NCBI RefSeq assembly: GCF_022347545.1
Contig: NZ_JAKREW010000007.1
Span: 62,001-126,000 of the forward strand
Length of the DNA stretch: 64,000 bases
Source of the DNA: Terribium retamae
GTDB lineage: Bacteria > Pseudomonadota > Alphaproteobacteria > Rhizobiales > Rhizobiaceae
Direction of reading: 5' to 3'
Below are positions 9,024 through 18,150 of the stretch, piece by piece. The notes under the pieces were generated by a model. The model saw only the letters and a program-made list of their open reading frames with translations. It searched no databases and was not told the origin of the DNA. The stretch's first letter is position 1, and each line of letters starts with the position of its first letter. A program made the translations under genes and the position numbers.

Positions 9024-9887
9024 CTAAACGGCCACCCATCTATCGCCTTGCTGCGCCACGCATCCTTCCTTCATTAGTTTGTCGAGATGGGCCTCGACGT
9101 TGCGTTCGGCGGCCCATGCGAGCCACTTCTCGGTCTTGCCGTAGAGGACCCTTGAAATCTCCTCGACTGTCGCGGGTGCTTTTGCGATTTCTTCCCGAAT
9201 TGCCTGGTCGCGCCGCACTCTGTGTTCGAGAAGTTTGCGCACATAGGCTTTTGGTTCGGCCAAGACAGGTCCGTGGCCTGGGAGATAGAGCAGGTCGTCC
9301 TGCTCAGCCAGGCGTTCGAGTTGGCGGCAGTAGGCCGCCATGTCCCCGTCCGGGAGCATCACGATCGAACTGTTCCAAGTCATCACGTGATCGCCTGTAA
9401 ATACCACACGATCATCGCGCCGAAAGCAAAGATGGTCGCTTGCGTGGCCGGGTGTGTGCATGACGGTCAGCCCGGCGACATGATCGCCGTCGGACAGAGC
9501 TATGTCCGGCAGGAAAGTGTCCTCGGGAAAATTGGCGGCGGCAAGGACTTTGCCGCCGATCGCCTTGCGCAACCGCGAAACCGAACCGAAGTGGTCGGAA
9601 TGATGGTGGGTTACGATGATACCCGCGCCCCGTCCGCCAACCGCGGATACGATCGCGTCGAAATGCTGTTCGTCCTCGGCTGGACCTGGATCAAGCACGT
9701 AGAGCCCATCCGCCGCCTCGATCAGGTACGTGTTCGTGCCATGGTAGGTCATTTCCGACGCGTTGGCGGCAACCATGCGGCGGATCCCGGGCGCTACTTC
9801 GTGGAAGCGCCGGCGCTCAGGTTCTGGCTCATAATGGAAAGGGCTCATGTCAGGCGAAATCATCCTCTTTGCTTTGTTGTCGAACAT
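9024..9887 (-). CDS. Metallo-beta-lactamase-fold hydrolase (glyoxalase II/LACTB2-like)
   Basis: An MBL-fold protein of about 287 residues from the ATG at 9887; starts at 9932 (TTG) or 9863 are also possible and none has a clear ribosome site. It has the metal motif THHHSDHFG, a further His in HTPGHASDH, the bridging Asp in FTGDHVMTW and a His in LPGHGP. The C-terminal helical part (EEISRVLYG, LDKLMKEGCV) is like the winged-helix tail of LACTB2-type proteins. It should hydrolyse a thioester, lactone or similar bond with two metal ions. It is the last gene of the leftward Rieske-transporter set, 126 bases after the Rieske gene. Confidence 0.8.
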   Translation of the reverse strand: MFDNKAKRMISPDMSPFHYEPEPERRRFHEVAPGIRRMVAANASEMTYHGTNTYLIEAADGLYVLDPGPAEDEQHFDAIVSAVGGRGAGIIVTHHHSDHFGSVSRLRKAIGGKVLAAANFPEDTFLPDIALSDGDHVAGLTVMHTPGHASDHLCFRRDDRVVFTGDHVMTWNSSIVMLPDGDMAAYCRQLERLAEQDDLLYLPGHGPVLAEPKAYVRKLLEHRVRRDQAIREEIAKAPATVEEISRVLYGKTEKWLAWAAERNVEAHLDKLMKEGCVAQQGDRWVAV

Positions 9888-10013
9888 TGATCTGGAGCCG
9901 AAGAAGGACGGTCGTGCGCCACAGTCATGCAAACAGCCACTGCTACGCTAAGGTTGCGGCCATCCCATCGGGATCTACCTTGTGCGCGGGCGTCGGCTCG
10001 ACCGGATAGGGGC

Positions 10014-11168
10014 CTACGCTTGCTCTATGAAAGCTCCGGGTTCGGGGGCTGCCATCATCGATCGGTAGAGCTGAACCGCCGAATTGATTGCAGGTTCGCG
10101 CAGTGCGCTCAGCGGTCCAGGAACGTAGCGACGCGAATGCATTCCCTGGAAGGTCCCGACGCAGAGCGACAGGTCTTGGTCATTCGTCGCGAGCCAGACC
10201 TCCATGAGCCGATCAAGGTTATAGTCGACCCCCTCGACGGCGTCTGCATGAACGAACCACCGTGCCACCCATTCGACATCTCCGACATCTATGGGCCGGA
10301 TGGAGAAGATCAGCGCATGGTCGACATGGGCAATGATGCGCGTCAGTACTGGAGTAATCTGGAACCCAGCGCCCCAATTGGCCGGAGGCGCGCCCATGTT
10401 GGCGAACTGACCGAGCGGCTTTGAAACAAGCTTCCCATCCATGGACTGGGTCATCATGCCTGGTTTCAATGGAACCATGCCGCCGCTGTACTGCCCGATC
10501 GGCCGCTCCAGGATGTCCCCATACATGCCGTCAAGATCCATCGCCGCGCAAAGCTCAGGATGGGTGGCCTTGCAATGATAGCACTCAAGGAAGTTCTCCA
10601 GCAAAACCTTCCAGTTTGCTGCTATCGGATACCGCTTCTCGGCGGCCTTCTTCCACTTCGACGGCTCAGCCATTCGAAGCTGCGGCGCATAGGTCTCGAT
10701 CGCCTCGCCGATACTCGGTTTCGGCGCCTTGCTGAGGCAGATGAAGATCATGCCTTCCCAAACTTCGACCTGGACACGGTGAAGTCCCCAGTCGTCGTAG
10801 TTGATGACGCTGCCGTTCGGCATGTCGGGCGCCGCTATCAGGCGGCCGTCAAGTCCGTAAGTCCACTGATGGTAAGGGCATGTGAACTTCCGCACGTTGC
10901 CGGCGCGAGACTGGCATAGGGCAAACCCGCGATGTCTGCAGGTGTTGAAAAAAGCCCCCACCCCGCCGTCGCGGTCTCGCGCGACGATCACGCTTTCTCC
11001 AGCGTAAGTCTCGACCAGAAAGTCGCCGGGATTGGGGATGTCGGACGTGTGGGCAATGTAGTGCCATTGCTCGCCCATTACCATCTCGGTCTCTCGCTCG
11101 AAGACCGTCTCCGACAGGTAAGCGTCGCGTGACAGTGAAGTGAAGGATCCATGCAAGCTTATAGTCAT
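10014..11168 (-). CDS. Rieske oxygenase alpha subunit, quaternary-amine type
   Basis: A 384-residue Rieske non-heme iron oxygenase starting at the ATG at 11168, with GGGAGG upstream. The Rieske cluster ligands are Cys77-x-His79 and Cys97-x2-His100 (CPYHQWTYG). The iron site is ENFLECYHCKATHPEL with His198 and His203. Residue 195, which sits between the two centres, is Glu instead of the usual Asp. This Glu is a known mark of the carnitine (CntA), glycine betaine (GbcA) and stachydrine (Stc2) oxygenases. It probably splits an N-methyl or C-N bond of a quaternary amine. The matching flavin/iron-sulfur reductase is not in the window. It is directly downstream of a peptide-type importer. Confidence 0.85.
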   Translation of the reverse strand: MTISLHGSFTSLSRDAYLSETVFERETEMVMGEQWHYIAHTSDIPNPGDFLVETYAGESVIVARDRDGGVGAFFNTCRHRGFALCQSRAGNVRKFTCPYHQWTYGLDGRLIAAPDMPNGSVINYDDWGLHRVQVEVWEGMIFICLSKAPKPSIGEAIETYAPQLRMAEPSKWKKAAEKRYPIAANWKVLLENFLECYHCKATHPELCAAMDLDGMYGDILERPIGQYSGGMVPLKPGMMTQSMDGKLVSKPLGQFANMGAPPANWGAGFQITPVLTRIIAHVDHALIFSIRPIDVGDVEWVARWFVHADAVEGVDYNLDRLMEVWLATNDQDLSLCVGTFQGMHSRRYVPGPLSALREPAINSAVQLYRSMMAAPEPGAFIEQA

Positions 11169-11210
11169 GCTTAACCTCCCATCGTCGATCATGCACCGCG
11201 GGGACCGCCG

Positions 11211-12869
11211 CTACGTACCAGCCACCCCCGACAGAGCGCTTTCGAGCCATCCGAGCCGCATTTCTGGAACCGAGCGGATCAACTCCGCGGTGTATTGATG
11301 CCGGCGGGCGCCGAAGACCTCGCCGATTGCGGCCAGCTCTACGACGCGCCCGTGCTGCATGACCGCCACGCGATCGGCGATGTCCGCAACGGTGGCCAAG
11401 TCGTGCGAGATGAAGATGTACGCGGTGCCCAGCCTGTCGCGCAGCGACTTCATCAAGTCGACGATTTGAGCGGCAACGATGGTGTCAAGCGCGGACAGGA
11501 ATTCGTCGCAGATAATGACCGACGGCTCAGCCGCGAGGGCTCGCGCGATGGCGACTCTTTGTCGTTCTCCGCCCGACATTTCCTTCGGATACTTGTCCGC
11601 GTACTCCGGCGGGATCCCCACCATTTCCAGCAACTCCTCGACGCGCCGCCGGCGGTCCGACCGCGACATGCCGAAGTAGAACGCCAGCGGTCGTCCGATG
11701 GCCTGGGCGACGGTGGCGCGAGGGTTCAGGGCCTGCTCGGGTGACTGGAAAACGATTTGAACAGATTTCAAGCATTCCTTTGACCGTCGGGACGCCCTCG
11801 ACGATACCGCTTGGCCGCGGAATAGAACCTTGCCCTCCCGGGCCGAGTGCAATCCAGCAATGACCCGTGCAAGCGTGCTCTTTCCGCTTCCGGACTCTCC
11901 GACTACTGCCAGCACCTCGCCGGGATAGACGTCAAGCGAAACGCCGTGCAGCACATCAGCGGGAGCCGGGCCCCTGCGGAAAATGCTAGGATTGTCGTAG
12001 GTCGCGCGAACGTTCTTCACCGAGACCGACGGCTCCGACCGGGCGACGGTGCGCTGCTGCGGCAGGTCCTCGACGTGCGGGAGCTTGCGCACCGCCGCCC
12101 GAAGGGCGCGAGTGTATTCGTGCGATGGCCGCTCAAGGACGTCAAACGTGTCGCCGGCCTCCACGATGCGGCCATTGCGCAACACGAGGATCCGCGTTGC
12201 TATCTGCGAAACGACTGCAAGGTCATGGCTCACGTAGATCGCGCTCGCATCGAACTCCTTGAGCGCGTCCTTTATGGTCTTCAGCACCTGCATCTGAGTG
12301 GTCACGTCGAGCGCCGTCGTGGGCTCGTCGAGAACAAGAAGACGCGGGCCGCAGCTCAGGGACATCGCGGTCATGACCCGTTGCTGCTGGCCGCCGCTCG
12401 TCTCTTGCGGGTAGCGCATTGCAAGGTGGGGCGGATCCGGGAGGCTCAATGCCTTGAGCAGTTCGAGCGTTCGCCGCTTCGCGTCGGCTGCCGACATCAG
12501 CCCGTGCTGGACGATTCCTTCCGATATCTGGTTGCCGATCGTGATGCTTGGATTGAGCGCCGCTGAAGCGCTCTGGGCCACATAGGCCACGCTTGCGCCG
12601 CGGAACAGCCTCAGGCGCTCCTGAGAGAACGACAGGATGTTCTCGCCATTGAACAGTACCTTACCGCCAGCTAGCCGCATACCGGGTCGGACGTAGCCTA
12701 GCGCTGTAAGGCCAATGGTAGTCTTGCCGCCTCCGGACTCTCCGATCAACGCCACCACCTCGCCGGGGAAAACGTCGAAAGAGACATCGTGCACAACCTT
12801 GCGCCAACCTGTTTCGGGCTGAAACGCCTCGATAGTCAGCCTGCGGACTTCTAAGAGGGGCTTAGTCAT
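11211..12869 (-). CDS. Fused dual ATPase of a peptide/opine-type ABC importer
   Basis: A 552-residue protein with two ABC domains in one chain, like GsiA or a DppD-DppF fusion. Domain 1 has GESGGGKTT, the signature TSGGQQQRV and LLVLDEPTTALD. Domain 2 has GESGSGKST, MSGGERQRV and VIICDEFLSALD, where the usual Pro of D-E-P is Phe. The start ATG at 12869 overlaps the permease stop by 8 bases. It powers uptake by the two permeases and two binding proteins upstream. The gene lies 42 bases before the Rieske oxygenase, which suggests the oxygenase substrate is the cargo. Confidence 0.9.
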   Translation of the reverse strand: MTKPLLEVRRLTIEAFQPETGWRKVVHDVSFDVFPGEVVALIGESGGGKTTIGLTALGYVRPGMRLAGGKVLFNGENILSFSQERLRLFRGASVAYVAQSASAALNPSITIGNQISEGIVQHGLMSAADAKRRTLELLKALSLPDPPHLAMRYPQETSGGQQQRVMTAMSLSCGPRLLVLDEPTTALDVTTQMQVLKTIKDALKEFDASAIYVSHDLAVVSQIATRILVLRNGRIVEAGDTFDVLERPSHEYTRALRAAVRKLPHVEDLPQQRTVARSEPSVSVKNVRATYDNPSIFRRGPAPADVLHGVSLDVYPGEVLAVVGESGSGKSTLARVIAGLHSAREGKVLFRGQAVSSRASRRSKECLKSVQIVFQSPEQALNPRATVAQAIGRPLAFYFGMSRSDRRRRVEELLEMVGIPPEYADKYPKEMSGGERQRVAIARALAAEPSVIICDEFLSALDTIVAAQIVDLMKSLRDRLGTAYIFISHDLATVADIADRVAVMQHGRVVELAAIGEVFGARRHQYTAELIRSVPEMRLGWLESALSGVAGT

Positions 12870-13716
12870 TCGACATCTGCCTCTCAAAAGTGCTCTCGTC
12901 GATCCAATCAATGACCAGGTTCATTGCGACGGCGAACACGCCGATCGCGCAGGCTGGCGCAAGAACTGGCAACATCGAGCCGATCTGCATTGCCGACATG
13001 TTCTCCCTTACCAACCCTCCCCAGTCGGCATCCGGCGGCTGGATGCCCAGGCCAAGGAAGCTCAATCCGCTAATAAACAGGGTGGCGTAAGTAACCCGCA
13101 GTCCATATTCGGCTGCGAGCGGCCGGAGGATGTTCGGCAGGATCTCCCGGTACAGCACCGAAAAGAGCCCCTCCCCTCGGGCGCGCGCCACTTCGACAAA
13201 CTGCAGGCTGGAAACGTTCTGCCCGATCGCCCGAGCGACCCTGACTACTCGGGGCAGTTGGATCGCAGCGAGCGCGCCGATCAGTATCGCCAGGGAGGGC
13301 GCCAGGGCTGAAACCAACAGCAACCCCAACATCAGAGGGGGGAAGGCCAGCACAATGTTGACGATCCAATCGGTCAGGTCGTCGAACCAGCCCCCGAGTT
13401 CAGCGGCCGCGAGCCCCCAGAGGCAACCCAGGGCAAACCCGATCGTCGTCGATCCGAATGCGACGAGGAGCGTCAGGCGAGCGCCGAAGAGCAGCCGGCT
13501 GAAGAGGTCGCGGCCGAGCACGTCAGTGCCCAGCAAGGTGGAGCCTGGAGGCGCGTAGGCGGAGTCCACCAGGTCAGCTGGCTGATTGCTTACCAACAGC
13601 GGAGCGAAAATTGCGCCGAGGACGACGAGGGCGACGACGGTCAGTCCGATCGCGGGAAGAAGGGGAACATTCCTTCCAGCCCCGTGGGTGCCGGTTGATT
13701 GTATCGAACTTGTCAT
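12862..13716 (-). CDS. ABC importer permease, DppC-type
   Basis: A 284-residue inner-membrane permease of the dipeptide/oligopeptide/nickel class. The ATG at 13716 overlaps the stop of the previous permease (ATGA). The N-terminal membrane helix (LLPAIGLTVVALVVLGAIFA) is followed by the DppC-type exposed loop with LLGTDVLGRDLFSRLLFG. The EAA loop reads ARARGEGLFSVLYREILPN. It pairs with the DppB-type subunit at 13713-14660 and the dual ATPase at 11211-12869. Confidence 0.88.
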   Translation of the reverse strand: MTSSIQSTGTHGAGRNVPLLPAIGLTVVALVVLGAIFAPLLVSNQPADLVDSAYAPPGSTLLGTDVLGRDLFSRLLFGARLTLLVAFGSTTIGFALGCLWGLAAAELGGWFDDLTDWIVNIVLAFPPLMLGLLLVSALAPSLAILIGALAAIQLPRVVRVARAIGQNVSSLQFVEVARARGEGLFSVLYREILPNILRPLAAEYGLRVTYATLFISGLSFLGLGIQPPDADWGGLVRENMSAMQIGSMLPVLAPACAIGVFAVAMNLVIDWIDESTFERQMSND

Positions 13717-14660
13717 CGGACTGACGCACCGCGCGGCTTGAAAAGGACCGCAAGAATGTCTGCGATGAGATTGAAGATGATAAACATGAGGCACATGATC
13801 ATTGCGGTTGCCTGGATCAGCGGAAGATCGCGATATGAAATCGAGTCGACCATCAAGCGTCCCAAGCCGGGATAGGCGAACACCACCTCCACCAGCGCGA
13901 CGCCGCTGACCAGATAGCCAAGGTTAAGCGCCACCACGCTCGCTATGGGTCCTATGGCGTTGGGAAGGCCATGGCGCAGGATTATCCGCCAGCGCGACAT
14001 GCCCTTCAGAAGAGCCATCTCGATGTAAGGCATGCTCAGGACGTCCAGGAGCGCGGCCCGCGTCATCCGCACGGTATGAGCTACGATGGTGCACAGCAGG
14101 GTGAGCATCGGCAGCATCAGTTGCACCAGGAGCGAGAGGGGTTCGCTCCAGTTCAGCCTTACCACCACCGCCGGGAACCAGCGCAACTGAACCGCGAACA
14201 CAGAAACCAGCAAGAGGCCGACCACGAACTCCGGTATCGAGACTATGAACACGCTCACGACCGAGAAAATCCGGTCGATCAATCTGTTCGGATAGGCGGC
14301 GCAGATTATCCCGAGCAAGACCGACAAAGGCACGGCCACGATCGCCGCGTATGCTGCAAGGGCAAGCGTGTTGGCCAGCCGAGGCTTGATGGTCTGCAGC
14401 ACGTCGGCCTTGGAAGCCAGGGAATGCCCTAGGTCCCCAGTCACGAACCCGCCAAGCCAGGAGAAATATCGTTCGACTGGGGAACGGTTCAGTCCAAGTT
14501 CTTGGCGCAAGCTCTTCAGCAGCTCTGGCGTTGCTTCCTGTCCAAGGATCGCTTGCGCGACGTCACCCGGAAGCACCTCGGTCGCGGCAAACACGATAAC
14601 CGAAGTGGCAAAAAGCGCGAGAAGCGCGAAGAAGAGGCGCCTAGTTATTAGGTTTAGCAT
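13713..14660 (-). CDS. ABC importer permease, DppB-type
   Basis: A 315-residue inner-membrane permease of the DppB/OppB class. The start MLNLITRRLFFALLALFA at 14660 follows GGTGA, and the first helix is at the very N-terminus as usual. The short N-terminal domain includes GDVAQAILG and PVERYFSWLGGFVTGDLGHS, typical of the class. The EAA-like loop is LKGMSRWRIILRHGLPNA. It follows the first binding-protein gene (14725-16320) by 64 bases. Confidence 0.88.
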   Translation of the reverse strand: MLNLITRRLFFALLALFATSVIVFAATEVLPGDVAQAILGQEATPELLKSLRQELGLNRSPVERYFSWLGGFVTGDLGHSLASKADVLQTIKPRLANTLALAAYAAIVAVPLSVLLGIICAAYPNRLIDRIFSVVSVFIVSIPEFVVGLLLVSVFAVQLRWFPAVVVRLNWSEPLSLLVQLMLPMLTLLCTIVAHTVRMTRAALLDVLSMPYIEMALLKGMSRWRIILRHGLPNAIGPIASVVALNLGYLVSGVALVEVVFAYPGLGRLMVDSISYRDLPLIQATAMIMCLMFIIFNLIADILAVLFKPRGASVR

Positions 14661-14724
14661 GTAATCACCGTTGCATCGGGGCGGGGACAAAGCCCCTGCC
14701 CGGACGTGTTCGTCTTCCTTGGGG

Positions 14725-16320
14725 TCACGCGTTCAGCCAGACTTCAGCCCACTGCCCCGCGCCGCAGAACAGCAGCGGATGGGCTTTGAGGTTCTGGACG
14801 CGGTTGTTCACGCCGTCGATCCAAGGGACGAATATCGGGATGATTGACGAGCCGTCTTTGGCGATGATCTCCTGGGCGTCGTAGACCATCTTCCGGCGCT
14901 TGGTCTCGTCGAGCTCCTGCTTCGCCTGGCGCACCAGCTGGTCAACGCGTGGATCCGACCAGAAGCCCTCGTTGTACGCCGCCCCTTTGATCCAACCCGC
15001 CTCGATCCAGGCAAGAGCCGTGGGGCGAACAGTCCAAGATGAGGCCGACCAAGCCGCCTGCATGTAAACGGCGGTCCAGTAACTATCAGCCGGGTGACGC
15101 GTCACCCTCACCTTGGCGCCATTCGACTTCATCAGTTCGCCGAGAACCACAGCGGCGTTGGACCCGCCATAGTTGGCATCGGAGGTGTGAAGTTCGAACT
15201 CCGTGTTAGCGGCCCCGGCTTTAGCGAGCAGCGACTTGACCATGTCCGGGTCTGCCTTCGGCATTGGCAAGTCTTTATTGAAGAAGGGGTCGCTCGGGGG
15301 CACGGGATGATCCATGCCGATCACGCCGACGCCGTCGAAGGCAAGGTCGAGGAAACGCTTCCGGTCGAAGGCGTGCTTCAAGGCAGTGCGGATGTCATTG
15401 TTCGTGAACGGAGCAGTGTCCGCCCGCATTGAGAACGTCGCCATCGGGCCGCCGCTGGCAACCAACGCCTTCGCTGTTCCAGTGCCGTTAATCCGCGCAA
15501 CGGCTTTGGAGTTCACGGCCTGGATGACGTCGACTTCGCCCGAAATCAGCGCATTGAGACGAGCCGCCTCGTCGCCGATGCCGATGCTCTCAATTTCGTC
15601 GATGTATGGCAGGCCGGAGCGCCAGTAGTTCTCGTTCCTCTTGTAGCTCGCGACGATGCCGGGCTGAAAATCCTGCAGTTTCCACGGCCCGGTTCCGATC
15701 GTGTCCTTCGGAAAATCTGCCGCTCCCTCGAACACGATACCCATCCAGCGCAGCGCCGTGCGGATCGGGAATTCGGCATTGGGAGCTTCGAGTTCGAAGA
15801 CGACGTGGCTGTCGCCGTCCGCGCGGACGGCCTTGACGTCCGTAATGTACGAGCGGCCCAGAGACGCGGTCGCCTTGTCGAGAATCCGCTTGTAGGTGTG
15901 GACTACGTCGGCTGCCGTGAGTTTCTTGCCGTTGTGGAACGTCACTCCAGGCCGCAGCTCGAATGTCCACGTCGAAGCGGATTTGTCCGACCCCCAGGAG
16001 GTTGCAAGCTGAGGCACGTGCTTGCCGTTGGCGTCGATCTCGGTCAGCTTTTCGTAGACGAAATATGTACGGAGGCCGTCGGTGAAGGTGTTCAGGCGGG
16101 CCGGATCGAGCTGATCGGCAGGAGACGCATCGTTTGTCGCGACGCGGATCTTGCCGCCGCGCTTTGGTTCCTCGGCCAAGGCATGGCCGGAGGGCAGCAA
16201 GAGACCTGCCGTTGCCCCTGCTGCGATGGACGCGCTGACCTTCAGCAGCGTGCGACGGTCGATGGATTGCTGGCCGGCAAACTGGCCGAATCCCAGTGAC
16301 TTGATCGTATCTTTCTTCAT
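14725..16320 (-). CDS. Periplasmic binding protein, SBP_bac_5 family (Tat-exported)
   Basis: A 531-residue family 5 extracellular solute-binding protein. The N-terminus has a twin-arginine signal: DRRTLLK, then a hydrophobic stretch ending in HALA, where cleavage is likely. The mature part starts near PKRGGKIRVATNDASPADQLDP and contains YFVYEKLTEID, TFHNGKKLTAADVVHTYKRI and TGPWKLQDF, all typical of peptide/opine/glutathione binders. It is closely similar to the binding protein encoded just upstream (16359-17963). Use of Tat suggests folding, or cofactor or ligand binding, before export. Confidence 0.9.
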   Translation of the reverse strand: MKKDTIKSLGFGQFAGQQSIDRRTLLKVSASIAAGATAGLLLPSGHALAEEPKRGGKIRVATNDASPADQLDPARLNTFTDGLRTYFVYEKLTEIDANGKHVPQLATSWGSDKSASTWTFELRPGVTFHNGKKLTAADVVHTYKRILDKATASLGRSYITDVKAVRADGDSHVVFELEAPNAEFPIRTALRWMGIVFEGAADFPKDTIGTGPWKLQDFQPGIVASYKRNENYWRSGLPYIDEIESIGIGDEAARLNALISGEVDVIQAVNSKAVARINGTGTAKALVASGGPMATFSMRADTAPFTNNDIRTALKHAFDRKRFLDLAFDGVGVIGMDHPVPPSDPFFNKDLPMPKADPDMVKSLLAKAGAANTEFELHTSDANYGGSNAAVVLGELMKSNGAKVRVTRHPADSYWTAVYMQAAWSASSWTVRPTALAWIEAGWIKGAAYNEGFWSDPRVDQLVRQAKQELDETKRRKMVYDAQEIIAKDGSSIIPIFVPWIDGVNNRVQNLKAHPLLFCGAGQWAEVWLNA

Positions 16321-16358
16321 TTGAAGTTCCCCATGTTGTTATTGGTGGAAGACGTCCA

Positions 16359-17963
16359 TCAGGAGGCGGCCACTTGGACCTTGGTCCACAGCCCCGATCC
16401 GGCAAACAGGATCGGGTTGGCTACAAGCCCGGTCACTTTCGTTGAGTAGCCATCGATCCAGGGAACGAATGCCCCCACGATCGTCCCGCCGTCGTCGGCG
16501 ATGATTTTCTGGGCCTGCGCGAGCAGCGCCTTGCGCTTGGCCGGGTCCAATTCAGACTTGGCCTTCACAATGAGCTGGTCGACTTCCGGGCTGGTCCAGC
16601 CGGTTTCGTTCTGGGGTGCTCCGGAGACGTAGCCTGTCTCGATCCGCGATATCGCGGACGGCCGGACGGTCCAAGAAGATGCGCACCACGGCACGCTGTT
16701 CCAGATGGTGCTCCAATAGCTGTCGGAAGGATGCTTGGTCACCTTGACCTTCACTCCGTTCCTGCCCATCAGCTCGGCCAGCACCACAGCCGCGTCGGCT
16801 CCGCCGTAGTTGGCGTCGGACGTGTGCAGTTCGAAGGTCGTGTCGGCGTGCCCTGCCTCGGTCAGCAGCCGAACCACCTCCGCCTTGTCCGGCCTGGGTA
16901 GCGGCAGATCGGAAGCACAGAAGGGATCGCCCGGCGGTATTGGATGATCGCAGCCCGCCGTGCCGATTCCGCCGAACGCAATTTTCACAAACTCCTCGCG
17001 ATCAAACGCAAGTTTGAGTGCCTTCCGCACCTTGGGATTATCGAACGGAGCCTTATCGACATGCATTGGGAAGGTAGCCGTCGCTCCTGCCTGGGAGAGC
17101 AGTACCTGCGCAGAGCTACTCTTACGCACCCTTTCGACCGCCTTGGCGTTAACCCCTTGGATTACCTCTGCACTGTCAGACAGAAGGGCATTCAGGCGCG
17201 CGGACTCGTCACCGATGCCGAAGCTTTCGATCTTACTTAGGAGGGGAAGCCCCTTGATGCGGTAGTTGTCATTCCGGACGTACTCGGCGGAAATGCCGGG
17301 CTCAAAGCTGCTCAGCTTCCATGGCCCGGTACCGACCGCGGCTGACGTAAAGTCCTCCACCCCCTCCTCGACCACGGCGAAATAGCGGATCGAAGCGATG
17401 ATCGGGAATTCCGAGTCCGAACTCGTCAATGTGACGCGAACCGTTGAGTCTCCGTCGGCAGCCACCTCCGCTATGTTCTTGGCGAATGCCGCGCCAGGCG
17501 ACGCGGTCGCTTTGGCGGCTACGCGCCGAAAGCTGTAAACCACGTCAGAAGACTTCAAGGGCTTGCCGTTGTGGAACGTCGCTCCAGGATCGAGCTCGAA
17601 CGTCCACACCTTCGCCGTGGGATCCGACGACCAGCTCTTCGCGAGCTGGGGAAGCAATTCGCCGTTCGGCCCTATCTCGGTCAGCTTTTCGTAGACAAAG
17701 TAGGATCGAATGGCGTCGGTGAAGCTCAGCTGGCGATGCGGATCCAGGCTGTCTCCCGGTGAAACGTCGGATGTAGCAAGCCTGATCAGGCCACTGGGGC
17801 CAGCCGCGAACGCCTTCGATACAAATGATGAGAAATCGCTACTGCCGATGACCGGCAGTCCAACCGCGAGCCCGCCAACGAACTTCAAGATATCTCGCCG
17901 AGTTGACCCGGTCCCATTGGACGCAAAGGCGCCTGTCGCTTGAAACGGTGTTGCGTCCTTCAT
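16359..17963 (-). CDS. Second periplasmic binding protein, SBP_bac_5 family (Tat-exported)
   Basis: A 534-residue paralogue of the next gene, 38 bases apart. It has a Tat signal (STRRDILKFVGG) and likely cleavage after AFA. The shared blocks are DSLDPHRQLSFTDAIRSYF, TFHNGKPLKSSDVVYSFRRV and ELHTSDANYGG. GGGAGGAATGA precedes the ATG at 17963. It is the first gene of the leftward operon (binding protein, binding protein, permease, permease, ATPase, Rieske, hydrolase). The two paralogues may widen the range of ligands delivered to one transporter. Confidence 0.9.
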   Translation of the reverse strand: MKDATPFQATGAFASNGTGSTRRDILKFVGGLAVGLPVIGSSDFSSFVSKAFAAGPSGLIRLATSDVSPGDSLDPHRQLSFTDAIRSYFVYEKLTEIGPNGELLPQLAKSWSSDPTAKVWTFELDPGATFHNGKPLKSSDVVYSFRRVAAKATASPGAAFAKNIAEVAADGDSTVRVTLTSSDSEFPIIASIRYFAVVEEGVEDFTSAAVGTGPWKLSSFEPGISAEYVRNDNYRIKGLPLLSKIESFGIGDESARLNALLSDSAEVIQGVNAKAVERVRKSSSAQVLLSQAGATATFPMHVDKAPFDNPKVRKALKLAFDREEFVKIAFGGIGTAGCDHPIPPGDPFCASDLPLPRPDKAEVVRLLTEAGHADTTFELHTSDANYGGADAAVVLAELMGRNGVKVKVTKHPSDSYWSTIWNSVPWCASSWTVRPSAISRIETGYVSGAPQNETGWTSPEVDQLIVKAKSELDPAKRKALLAQAQKIIADDGGTIVGAFVPWIDGYSTKVTGLVANPILFAGSGLWTKVQVAAS

Positions 17964-18055
17964 TCATTCCTCCCTCGGAACGTGCACAGAAAGGGATGGT
18001 AGCGCCAACGAAAAAGGCCGTCCTATTCCATTGACCGACTAGGTAGCTTGTAAAC

Positions 18056-18067
18056 GGTTATAGGTCC
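18056..18067. promoter_or_regulatory. Possible regulator half-site upstream of the importer operon
   Basis: GGTTATAGGTCC lies about 93 bases before the first binding-protein start. Its right part TATAGGTCC recurs at 19154-19162 in the DMT/LysR promoter, and its left part GGTTATA matches the palindrome there. It is a candidate site for the LysR regulator at 19240; support is two occurrences only. Confidence 0.3.
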
Positions 18068-18150
18068 GCCGCCTTCTGACGGAGCCATTGGGCTAGACAC
18101 TTCCCGATAGTTCGAGGAAGTCGAGGAAGCCTCAAGTTATGGAAGGTCGG

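Noticed and set aside
8677..9039. Leftward open frame in the CaiB/MBL gap
   Set aside because: Part of it faintly resembles an SDR start, but it overlaps the CaiB-type gene, has no ribosome site and no convincing family match.
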